A DNA stretch of 15,323 nt, taken from contig JACQGV010000080.1 in the NCBI GenBank assembly GCA_016199375.1, positions 1 to 15,323 on the forward strand, read 5' to 3'. Under the pieces are notes generated by a model. The model worked only from the letters and a program-made list of their open reading frames with translations, did no database searches and had not been told where the DNA came from. Source of the stretch: Chloroflexota bacterium (GTDB lineage Bacteria; Chloroflexota; Dehalococcoidia; SHYM01). Numbering within the stretch: position 1 is the first letter of the stretch; each line of letters opens with the position of its first letter. Shown piece after piece: positions 6,695 to 12,319 of the stretch. Position numbers and translations under genes: made by a program.

Positions 6695-9415
6695 TCAGCG
6701 CCGGGCGGCGACAGCCGCCACCGGCGCCGGCTTCACCTCCGGGCCCTGCAGCGCCATGAAAATAGCCTCGGGCGTCATGGGCAGCGCCTTCAAACGCACC
6801 CCCACAGCCCGGTAGATCGCGTTGGCAATGGCGGCGGTGGGCGGGACGATGGGCACCTCACCCACGCCGCGCACCCCGTAGGGACCTGCCGCTGCCGGCA
6901 CCTGCACCAGCTCGATGGCGATGAACGGCAGGTCCAGAGCGGTGGGCATCCGGTAGTCCAGGAGGCTGGGGTTCCGCAGCACACCTCGGTGCCAGGAATA
7001 CCCCTCCGTCAGCGCCCAGCCTACGCCCTGGGCGACAGCCCCCTGGATCTGCCCCTCTACCTGGGTCGGGTTCACCGCCCGGCCCACATCCTGGAAGGCA
7101 GTGTATTTCAGGATGGACACCTTGCCGGTGCTGCGGTCCACCTCCACCTCCACCACGTGGGCGGCGTAGGCGGGGGCCTGGGGCAGCCCGGCTGCGGTGC
7201 CTCGTCCCATCACTGGCCCTCCCCGCCGCAGGCTCGTCCGGGCCAGCTCCAGATAGGTGATACCTTTCTTCTTGGCCCCGGTGACAGCGAAGGCGCCATC
7301 CCTGAACTCCACCTGGTCGGCGGGCACCTCTAGCCGTTCCGCCGCCCGCGCCTTGAGCTGGCCCAGGACATCCTGGCAGGCCTGGCGGACCGCTGCCCCG
7401 GTGACGTAGGTGGTGCGGCTCCCCGCCGAGACGTCGTTGTAGCCGACGGTGTCGGTGTCCGCCACCCTCACCTGGACCCGGTCTGGCTCCAGCCGCAGCT
7501 CCTCCGCCACTATCTGGGCCATGGCCGTGCGCGTGCCTGTCAGGTCCACCGAGCCCAGGTTCAGCACCACGCTGCCGTCGGCGTTCAGCAGGAGGTGGCA
7601 GCTCGAGGTCAGGGCAGCGCCCAGCCAGCAGCCCAGGGCCAGGCCGCGGCCCCGCGCTCGCCCCGGCTCCTCCGGCAACGGGCGCGTCCAGCAAGGGTGC
7701 TTGGCCACCCGCTCCAGGAGCTGCTTCAGCCCCACCCGGGGCAACGTCTGGTCGTTCGCCAGGGGGTCGCCCTCGCCCGTGGCGTTGCGGCGCCGGAGCT
7801 CCAGGGGGTCCAGACCCAGCTTCTCCGCTAACTGGTCCATGATGCTCTCGAAAGCGAAGGCGGCCTGGGGGGCTCCAGGCGCCCGGTACGCCTGGACCCG
7901 TGGCTTGTTGGTCACCACGTCGTAGCCTTCGAGCCGGAGGTTGGGCACCCGGTATGAGCCCGAGCCGGCAACGCATCCAGCCGCCACGGGAGCGCCGGGG
8001 AAGGCGCCGGCGTCGTACACCAGTCGCCCCACGATGGCGGTCAAGGTGCCGTCCTTCTTGGCGCCCGCCTTCAACGTGATGAAGCTCGGACAGCCGGGCC
8101 CGGTGGCCCGCAGCACCTCGTCTCGGGTCAGGACCAGCTTCACCGGCCGGCCCGTCTGGCGGGCGAGGAGCACGCACAAGGGCTCCACCACCACGCTGAT
8201 CTTCCCGCCGAAGCCGCCCCCGACCTCCAGGGGGACCACCCGGACGCGGCTGTGGCTCAGCCCCAGGATGGCGCACAGTTGTAGCTTGGTGGTGAAGGCG
8301 CCCTGGGTGGTTGTCCAGACCGTCACCCGTCCCGCCGCGTCCACGCTGGCCGCCGCCGCCTGGGGCTCCAGGTACCCCTGGTGCACCATGGCGGTCTCGT
8401 AGCTCTCTTCCACCACCACGGCGGCCTGGCCGAACCCAGCCTGCACATCCCCCCGCTCGAGCTGAATGTGGGTAGCGACGTTGCTTGCCGCCCGGGCCTT
8501 TTCTCCCAGGCTCTGGGTGTAGAGGTCATCATGGACCAGGGGCGCGCCGGGCTTCATCGCCTCCAAGGCGCTCTCCACCACCGGCAGCGGCTCGTAGTCC
8601 ACGCGGATCAGCTCCAGGGCCTCGGCCGCCGTGTAGGGGTCGGTGGCGGCCACGGCCGCCACCGGCTGCCCGTGGAAACGCACCTTCTTGCTCGCCAGGA
8701 CCAGCTCCCGCAGCGAGGCCACGTCAATGGGCACTTCACCTGTCTGCAGGGCGCCCTTCGATTCCAGGGGTGGCAAGTGAGCTGCGGTGACCACCGCGCG
8801 CACCCCGGGATGATGGAGCGCTGCGGTGAAATCTATGCGCTTGATGCGCGCATGGGCGTAGGGGCTGCGGAGCACCTTGGCCCAGAGCATATCAGGCAGA
8901 GCGATGTCGGCCCCGAAGACCGCCTGGCCCGTCACTCGCTCCAGAGCGTCCACCTTCTCTACCCGCTGGCCTATGACCCGGAAGACGCGACCGTCGGCGC
9001 GGCTGGGCTCGGCCTTGGCTGCGGCAGGCGCTGGCTTCGGGGCGGGCGGCTGCCTGGCTGGAGCGGTCTTGGCTGCGGCGGGCGCTGGCTTCGGGGCTGG
9101 CGGCTGCCTGGCTGGAGCGGTCTTGGCTGCGGCAGGCGCTGGCTTCGGGGCCGGCGGCTGCCTGGCTGGAGCGGCCTTGGCTGCGGCGGGCGCTGGCTTC
9201 GGGGCCGGCGGCTGCCTGGCTGGAGCGGCCTTGGCTGCGGCGGGCGCTGGCTTCGGGGCCGGCGGCCGTTGGGCGGGCGCCTTCTTGACAGGAGGAGAGA
9301 CCTTGGAGCTCCGGGCCGCCGCCTGCTTGGAGGACACCGCCCGCGCGGCCGGCGTTGCGTTGCCCTTCGTGGCTGCGGAGGGCCTCACCTTGGCGCCCTT
9401 GGTCGAGGTGGCCAT
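6695..9415 (-). CDS. Molybdenum hydroxylase large (Mo-cofactor) subunit with a repeat-rich N-terminal tail
   Basis: A 906-residue catalytic subunit of the xanthine dehydrogenase/aldehyde oxidase family, which binds molybdenum cofactor and hydroxylates N-heterocycles, aldehydes or related carbons with water. From VFRVIGQRVEKVDALERVTG (144-163) onward it follows the family: GGGFGGK (399-405), AYRAPGAPQAAFAFE (509-523), DLTGTRTAMAQI (624-635), and the catalytic Glu E853 in GVRGVGEVPIVPPTAAIANA. AYRAPGAPQ is not the AYRCSFR loop of form I CO dehydrogenase, so it is probably a xanthine/nicotinate-type hydroxylase. Residues 1-140 are an unusual Ala/Pro/Lys/Arg-rich tail with five 18-residue repeats; family members normally start near residue 143. 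ATG 9415 is supported by GGAGG five bases upstream. It lies 23 bases after the 2Fe-2S subunit and is third in the operon. Substrate is unknown. Confidence 0.92.
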   Translation of the reverse strand: MATSTKGAKVRPSAATKGNATPAARAVSSKQAAARSSKVSPPVKKAPAQRPPAPKPAPAAAKAAPARQPPAPKPAPAAAKAAPARQPPAPKPAPAAAKTAPARQPPAPKPAPAAAKTAPARQPPAPKPAPAAAKAEPSRADGRVFRVIGQRVEKVDALERVTGQAVFGADIALPDMLWAKVLRSPYAHARIKRIDFTAALHHPGVRAVVTAAHLPPLESKGALQTGEVPIDVASLRELVLASKKVRFHGQPVAAVAATDPYTAAEALELIRVDYEPLPVVESALEAMKPGAPLVHDDLYTQSLGEKARAASNVATHIQLERGDVQAGFGQAAVVVEESYETAMVHQGYLEPQAAAASVDAAGRVTVWTTTQGAFTTKLQLCAILGLSHSRVRVVPLEVGGGFGGKISVVVEPLCVLLARQTGRPVKLVLTRDEVLRATGPGCPSFITLKAGAKKDGTLTAIVGRLVYDAGAFPGAPVAAGCVAGSGSYRVPNLRLEGYDVVTNKPRVQAYRAPGAPQAAFAFESIMDQLAEKLGLDPLELRRRNATGEGDPLANDQTLPRVGLKQLLERVAKHPCWTRPLPEEPGRARGRGLALGCWLGAALTSSCHLLLNADGSVVLNLGSVDLTGTRTAMAQIVAEELRLEPDRVQVRVADTDTVGYNDVSAGSRTTYVTGAAVRQACQDVLGQLKARAAERLEVPADQVEFRDGAFAVTGAKKKGITYLELARTSLRRGGPVMGRGTAAGLPQAPAYAAHVVEVEVDRSTGKVSILKYTAFQDVGRAVNPTQVEGQIQGAVAQGVGWALTEGYSWHRGVLRNPSLLDYRMPTALDLPFIAIELVQVPAAAGPYGVRGVGEVPIVPPTAAIANAIYRAVGVRLKALPMTPEAIFMALQGPEVKPAPVAAVAARR
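8996..9265 (-). repeat. Five tandem 54-bp in-frame repeats in the Mo subunit gene
   Basis: The 54-bp unit encodes PPAPKPAPAAAKAAPARQ (18 residues) and repeats five times at residues 51-68, 69-86, 87-104, 105-122 and 123-140. Units differ by few bases; residue 14 of the unit alternates Ala/Thr, and the last copy ends AEPSR. The near identity at DNA level suggests recent unequal crossing-over or slippage, so copy number may vary between strains. Confidence 0.95.
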
Positions 9416-9420
9416 GTCGC

Positions 9421-9425
9421 CCTCC
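9421..9425 (-). promoter_or_regulatory. Ribosome binding site supporting the long Mo-subunit start
   Basis: GGAGG five bases before ATG 9415 on the minus strand. It argues that the low-complexity N-terminal tail is translated rather than being an over-extended frame. Confidence 0.75.
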
Positions 9426-9438
9426 GCCGGTGCCGAAA

Positions 9439-9930
9439 CTACGAGCCCGCGGCGGCACCCGCAGCCGGCTGGCTGCGGGCCGCCCTCTGGATGGCGCGCA
9501 CAATCTTGTCATAGCCGGTGCAGCGGCAGAGGTTGCCGGAGATGGCCGCCCTGATCTCCCGCTCCGTCGGCCTCGGATGTTGGTCCAGGAAGGAGCGCGC
9601 CAGCATCAACAGCCCCGGGGTGCAGAAGCCGCACTGCAGGCCACCCTCGGCGATGAAGGCCCGCTGGAGGGGGTCAAGACGCCCGTCCCTGGCCAACCCC
9701 TCGATAGTGGCTACCTGGGAGCCCTGGGCCTCCACGGCGAGCACCAGGCACGCCAGCACCGGCTTGCCATCCAGGGACACCGTGCACGCGCCGCAGTTCC
9801 CATTGCTGCAACCCTCTTTGGTCCCGGCGAGCCCCAGCCCGTCGCGCAGGGCCTCGATGAGGGTGGCGCGGGTATCCACGAAGAGGGCACGCTCCTCGCC
9901 GTTGACGGTGAACCTGAGCGGTTGCTTCAC
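9439..9930 (-). CDS. Molybdenum hydroxylase 2Fe-2S subunit
   Basis: A 163-residue small iron-sulfur subunit of the XdhC-matured, CoxS/XDH type, passing electrons from the Mo site to FAD. All eight cluster ligands are present: the plant-type ferredoxin set C41, C46, C49 and C61 (GCSNGNCGACTV ... ACLV) and the second-domain set C100, C103, C135 and C137 (CGFCTPG ... NLCRCTGY). Length is typical. The start is GTG 9928-9930; its GAGGTGA ribosome site overlaps the TGA of the FAD-subunit gene, and only 4 bases separate the two genes, which indicates translational coupling. The last residues (SQPAAGAAAGS) are an Ala/Gly-rich tail. It lies between the FAD and Mo subunits in the same order as coxM-coxS-coxL. 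Confidence 0.96.
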   Translation of the reverse strand: MKQPLRFTVNGEERALFVDTRATLIEALRDGLGLAGTKEGCSNGNCGACTVSLDGKPVLACLVLAVEAQGSQVATIEGLARDGRLDPLQRAFIAEGGLQCGFCTPGLLMLARSFLDQHPRPTEREIRAAISGNLCRCTGYDKIVRAIQRAARSQPAAGAAAGS

Positions 9931-9934
9931 GGCC

Positions 9935-10813
9935 TCACCTCTGCCCCGCCTGGAGTGCGGCCAGACACTGCTCCAGGGCCTGCCGGGTGAGCACCCTCAC
10001 CAGTCTCCGACGGTACTCGGCGCCGCCGCGAATGTCGGTGATGGGCTGCGCCGCCTGGGCGGCCAGCTCCCCGGCTTCCTCCAGGGCCTGGGCATCCAGG
10101 GCCCGCCCCTTCAGCGCGGCCTCGGCCGTTGGGACCCGCAGCGGACGGGGCGCCACCGCCGCCAGGGCGAGGCGGGCCTCCTGGCACTGCCGGCCACCGT
10201 CGAGCACGATGAGCGCAGCCACACCCGCCACCGCGATGTCCATCTCGGCGCGCGGCGTGAAGCGCAAATAGCAACTGGCGCTGCGTTTGGCTGGCGGTGG
10301 CACCACCACCTCTACCAGGAGCTCGTCCTTGGCCAGGATCGTCTTCCCCGGGCCCTGGAAGAACCGCTCCAGCTCCACCTCGCGCTGGCCGCGGCCTCCG
10401 GCGACGAACGCCCGCGCGCTCAGGCAGAGCAGGGGTGGCACCGTATCCGCCGAGGGGGAGGCATTGCAGATGTTGCCGCCTATGCTCGCCCGGTTTTGGA
10501 TGGCGCGGGAGCCCACGAGGGCGGCGGCCTGGGCCAGGGCGGCATAGTGCCGTCTCACCTGAGGATGGGCGGCTACAGCGCTACAGGTGACGGCGGCGCC
10601 GATGCGCAGCCCCATGTCGGGGTCATACTCCAGCCGCCCCAGGTCCGGGATCCGCTTCAGGTCTAGCACCAGGGCAGGTCGCTTGCGGCCTTCCCGTAGC
10701 TGAGGGATAAGGTCGGTTCCCCCCACCAGAGGCCGCACCTCACCTTTGGCCTGCGCCAGCAGCGCCAGGACCTCGGTCAGGGTGGTTGGAGCGCGATAAT
10801 CGAAGGCCCGCAC
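9935..10813 (-). CDS. Molybdenum hydroxylase FAD-binding subunit
   Basis: FAD-binding medium subunit (CoxM/XDH-B type) that takes electrons from the 2Fe-2S subunit and hands them to an acceptor. It opens with FDYRAPTTLTEVLALLAQ, has the pyrophosphate-binding LVGGTDLIPQLREG (29-42) and IGGNICNASPSADTVPPLL (111-129), and ends in the CO-dehydrogenase flavoprotein C-terminal domain (ADIRGGAEYRR-like: PITDIRGGAEYRRRLV). The start used is GTG 10811-10813, which gives 292 residues as usual for the family. A longer frame from GTG 11026 would add 71 atypical Cys/Trp-rich residues and runs through a good promoter and an RNA-like structure, so it is rejected. The ribosome site at 10813 is weak (AGGTG, close). 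It is first in the Mo operon. Confidence 0.9.
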   Translation of the reverse strand: MRAFDYRAPTTLTEVLALLAQAKGEVRPLVGGTDLIPQLREGRKRPALVLDLKRIPDLGRLEYDPDMGLRIGAAVTCSAVAAHPQVRRHYAALAQAAALVGSRAIQNRASIGGNICNASPSADTVPPLLCLSARAFVAGGRGQREVELERFFQGPGKTILAKDELLVEVVVPPPAKRSASCYLRFTPRAEMDIAVAGVAALIVLDGGRQCQEARLALAAVAPRPLRVPTAEAALKGRALDAQALEEAGELAAQAAQPITDIRGGAEYRRRLVRVLTRQALEQCLAALQAGQR

Positions 10814-10874
10814 GGCACCTGCCAGACGAAAATCGTCCGGCCACCCGCCACGCGCGGATGAACCGGCGCGCCCT

Positions 10875-10904
10875 ATTCTAACATAATGTCCTCTTCCGTG
10901 GCAT
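10875..10904 (-). promoter_or_regulatory. Candidate promoter of the molybdenum hydroxylase operon
   Basis: On the minus strand ATGCCA (10899-10904, four of six) and TAGAAT (10875-10880, five of six) are 18 bases apart. The predicted start near 10868 leaves a leader of about 55 bases to GTG 10813. The surrounding DNA is noticeably A/T-richer than its neighbours. Confidence 0.55.
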
Positions 10905-10912
10905 ATGGGTTC

Positions 10913-10980
10913 GCTGGGAGCCCTTCGTTGGCGTCTGTTTCCAGATTCGCCGGGCCCAGGCCAAGGTCGCTCACCCCAGC
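10913..10980 (-). promoter_or_regulatory. Candidate structured RNA element upstream of the Mo operon
   Basis: Read on the minus strand, three nested helices can form: GCTGGGG (10980-10974) with CTCCCAGC (10920-10913); CCTT (10966-10963) with AAGG (10925-10922); and GGCG/CGCC plus TCTG/CAGA around a GAAA tetraloop with a two-base AA bulge (10930-10951). The GNRA loop exists only on the minus strand, that of the Mo operon. I cannot match it to a known riboswitch. It lies just upstream of the -35 box, so it would be transcribed only from an earlier promoter, which I did not find. Confidence 0.3.
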
Positions 10981-11028
10981 AGCACACAGAGGCAGCGTCC
11001 AGACGGTATCCTGCGGGCTTAGTCACCG

Positions 11029-11045
11029 TCCGCTAACTTAGCGGA
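11029..11045. promoter_or_regulatory. Perfect 17-base operator-like palindrome
   Basis: TCCGCTAA and TTAGCGGA flank a single central C, an uninterrupted 8-bp-per-arm dyad. Its size and symmetry are those of a dimeric repressor site (TetR- or MarR-like). It lies about 50 bases before the crotonase -10 box and about 125 bases upstream of the Mo-operon -35 box, so one factor could control both. No regulator gene is in the window. Confidence 0.55.
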
Positions 11046-11055
11046 GATGGCCACA

Positions 11056-11091
11056 GGCAGGCGGCGGAGACCTCGAACCGCGCCGCCTGCC
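11056..11091. promoter_or_regulatory. 11-bp inverted repeat covering the crotonase -35 region
   Basis: GGCAGGCGGCG (11056-11066) is perfectly complementary to CGCCGCCTGCC (11081-11091) across a 14-base spacer. The right arm ends three bases before the TATAAT box. It could be a second operator or a terminator protecting the promoter from read-through; no U-run follows on either strand. Confidence 0.4.
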
Positions 11092-11100
11092 GTTTATAAT
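11073..11100 (+). promoter_or_regulatory. Promoter of the crotonase gene
   Basis: A perfect TATAAT (11095-11100) in otherwise very G/C-rich DNA, with a poor -35 (TCGAAC, 11073-11078, 16-base spacing). The weak -35 inside an inverted repeat suggests activator dependence or operator control. The expected start near 11107 leaves a leader of about 22 bases that contains the ribosome site. Confidence 0.6.
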
Positions 11101-11128
11101 GGGCGCCAGTGGTTTAGGGGAGGGTGTC

Positions 11129-11926
11129 ATGAACGTGGACCTGGGGACCAAGGACGTGGTCTTCGACGTGGATGGCGCCGTGGCGGTGCTGCGCTTCAAC
11201 CGCCCGCAGCAGCTCAACGCCGTCAACAGCGGCATCGGCCGGGGCGTCGTGGGGGCCACCGACTACGTGCGCAAAGAGCGCTCCATCAACGTGCTGGTGG
11301 TGACTGGCGAGGGGCGCGGGTTCTGCTCCGGCGCCGACCTGGGCGGCGGCAGGACACACCTGGGCAATCCGGAGGATCCCCAGACCTTCGCCACCCTCCC
11401 GCCCGCCCAGGCGCTGGCCCTGCTGCGGCTGGAGAAGCCCGTCATCGGGGCCATCAACGGTGTCGCCGCGGGGATGGGGTTCTCCCTCGCCCTCGCCTGC
11501 GACATCCGCATCGCCGCCCAGTCCGCCCGCTTCTCCTCCATCTTCATCAAGCGCGGCCTGGGCCCCGACAACGCCATCTCCTTCCTCCTGCCCCGGCTTA
11601 TCGGCAGCGCCCGCGCCTGCGAGTTGATGCTCACCGGTGACATCATCGGCGCCGAGCAGGCCCTCGCCTACGGCATCGTCAACCGGGTGGTGCCCGACGA
11701 CAAGCTGATGGACGAGACGCTGGCCCTGGCGCGGCGCATCGCCGCCGGGCCGGGCATAGCCTTGCAGCTTACCAAGCAGTCCATCTACCGGGGGCTGATC
11801 AACGACGCCGAGGAGCAGGTGAAGCTGGAGTACATGCACCAGCACATCCTGCGGGGGACCGCCGACCACCGCGAGGGTGTCAAGGCCTTCCAGGAGAAGC
11901 GCGAGGCCAGGTTCCAGGGGCGTTAG
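11129..11926 (+). CDS. Crotonase-fold protein (enoyl-CoA hydratase/isomerase family), isomerase-like active site
   Basis: A 265-residue crotonase, normal length, acting on acyl-CoA esters in the cytoplasm. The oxyanion-hole segments GRGFCSGADLGGG (62-74) and AINGVAAGMGFSLALACDIR (108-127) and the C-terminal AYGIVNRVV are intact. Aligned with rat enoyl-CoA hydratase, however, catalytic E144 falls on S119 and E164 on F139, so classic hydration is unlikely. Instead D147, in RGLGPDNAISFLLPRLIG, matches the catalytic Asp of isomerase members such as PaaG and dienoyl-CoA isomerase. ATG 11129 follows GGGGAGGG (11117-11124) and is preferred to ATG 11099, which falls at the promoter's -10 box. It is the only complete plus-strand gene, divergent from the Mo operon and ending 3 bases from the convergent transporter gene. 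Confidence 0.9.
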   Translation: MNVDLGTKDVVFDVDGAVAVLRFNRPQQLNAVNSGIGRGVVGATDYVRKERSINVLVVTGEGRGFCSGADLGGGRTHLGNPEDPQTFATLPPAQALALLRLEKPVIGAINGVAAGMGFSLALACDIRIAAQSARFSSIFIKRGLGPDNAISFLLPRLIGSARACELMLTGDIIGAEQALAYGIVNRVVPDDKLMDETLALARRIAAGPGIALQLTKQSIYRGLINDAEEQVKLEYMHQHILRGTADHREGVKAFQEKREARFQGR

Positions 11927-11929
11927 CGC

Positions 11930-12202
11930 TCAGGCCCGCACCATCGTCCAGACCCCTATCGCCACGAAGCCGAGGCCCGCCACCCAGGTTAGGACACGTG
12001 GGCTCACATACTGGGAGACGAGCGTGCCCGCCAGCACGCCGAGGGCAGAGGTGAGCACGAGGGCGCTGGCGGAAGCGGCGAAAACCACCAGCTTGGGGTT
12101 GGCCGCCTTCGACGCGTAAAGGAGGGTGGCAAGCTGGGTCTTGTCGCCTAGCTCCGCCACGAAGACGCTTCCAAAGACCAGCGCGAAAAGCCTCAGGTCC
12201 AT
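11930..12202 (-). CDS. Half-size GDT1/UPF0016 (TMEM165-like) cation transporter
   Basis: A 90-residue membrane protein of the GDT1/UPF0016 family, whose members exchange Mn2+ or Ca2+ for protons. The signature ELGDKTQLATLLYAS follows MDLRLFALVFGSVFVA. Three hydrophobic segments are visible: about residues 3-15, 33-57 (LVVFAASASALVLTSALGVLAG) and 69-87 (VLTWVAGLGFVAIGVWTMV). Full-length members have two such E-x-G-D-K-T repeats; this one has a single repeat, as in bacterial half-size forms that must pair with themselves or with a second gene. ATG 12202 with GGGAGG just upstream is preferred to the longer frame at 12259. Its stop lies 3 bases from the crotonase stop. It lies 117 bases after the CoA-transferase on the same strand and is not obviously part of the pathway. 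Confidence 0.88.
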   Translation of the reverse strand: MDLRLFALVFGSVFVAELGDKTQLATLLYASKAANPKLVVFAASASALVLTSALGVLAGTLVSQYVSPRVLTWVAGLGFVAIGVWTMVRA

Positions 12203-12273
12203 AGGCCTCCCTGTGCGGACGTTCAACTGCTCGCCAGGCCAGCTGGTGTACCAAACCAAGCGGGAAACCAGAC

Positions 12274-12314
12274 ACCCTGGGCAGCCTCTGACCCAGGGTT
12301 GCTTAGCGCAACCC
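12274..12314 (-). terminator. Two abutting hairpins after the third CoA-transferase gene
   Basis: On the minus strand the first hairpin is GGTTGC/GCAACC (12298-12314, loop GCTAA) and the second ACCCTGGG/CCCAGGGT (12274-12299, 10-base loop). They share two bases, so forming one fully weakens the other. The T-run after the second is poor (TGTCTGGTTTCC). This is a plausible terminator or attenuator between the CoA-transferase and the transporter gene. Confidence 0.4.
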
Positions 12315-12319
12315 CCTCC

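Larger units (their letters stand above)
10814..11128. other. Divergent control region between the Mo operon and the crotonase gene
   Basis: A 315-base stretch without a credible gene. It holds, from left to right, the leader and promoter of the Mo operon (10875-10904), a candidate structured RNA (10913-10980), a perfect 17-base dyad (11029-11045), an 11-bp inverted repeat (11056-11091), and the plus-strand promoter and ribosome site of the crotonase gene. The minus-strand frame reaching 11026 is judged not to be coding upstream of 10813. Confidence 0.7.

Noticed and set aside
8996..9265. CRISPR-like or satellite array
   Set aside because: The 54-bp units abut without spacers and stay in the reading frame of the Mo subunit, so this is a coding repeat.
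6695..10813. Carbon monoxide dehydrogenase (coxMSL) operon
   Set aside because: The subunit order is that of coxM-coxS-coxL, but the Mo subunit has AYRAPGAPQ instead of the AYRCSFR active-site loop of true form I enzymes.
10913..10980. tRNA gene or thiamine-pyrophosphate riboswitch
   Set aside because: A 7-bp acceptor-like outer stem and a GAATCTGGAAACAG segment first suggested these, but there is no T-arm with TTCGA, no anticodon arm, and the riboswitch's CTGAGA element is absent.
10814..11026. 71-residue N-terminal extension of the FAD subunit
   Set aside because: The residues are atypical (Cys/Trp/Pro-rich), homologues start near FDYRAPTTL, and the stretch contains a good promoter and RNA-like pairing.
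12267..12276. Second copy of the GGTGTCTGGT motif as an operator
   Set aside because: Only one half of the dyad recurs and it overlaps a terminator-like hairpin arm; one shared 10-mer in 15 kb can occur by chance.
12203..12319. Manganese (yybP-ykoY) riboswitch before the GDT1-family gene
   Set aside because: That riboswitch often precedes UPF0016 genes, but the leader shows only two plain hairpins and none of the conserved yybP-ykoY loop sequences I could recognise.
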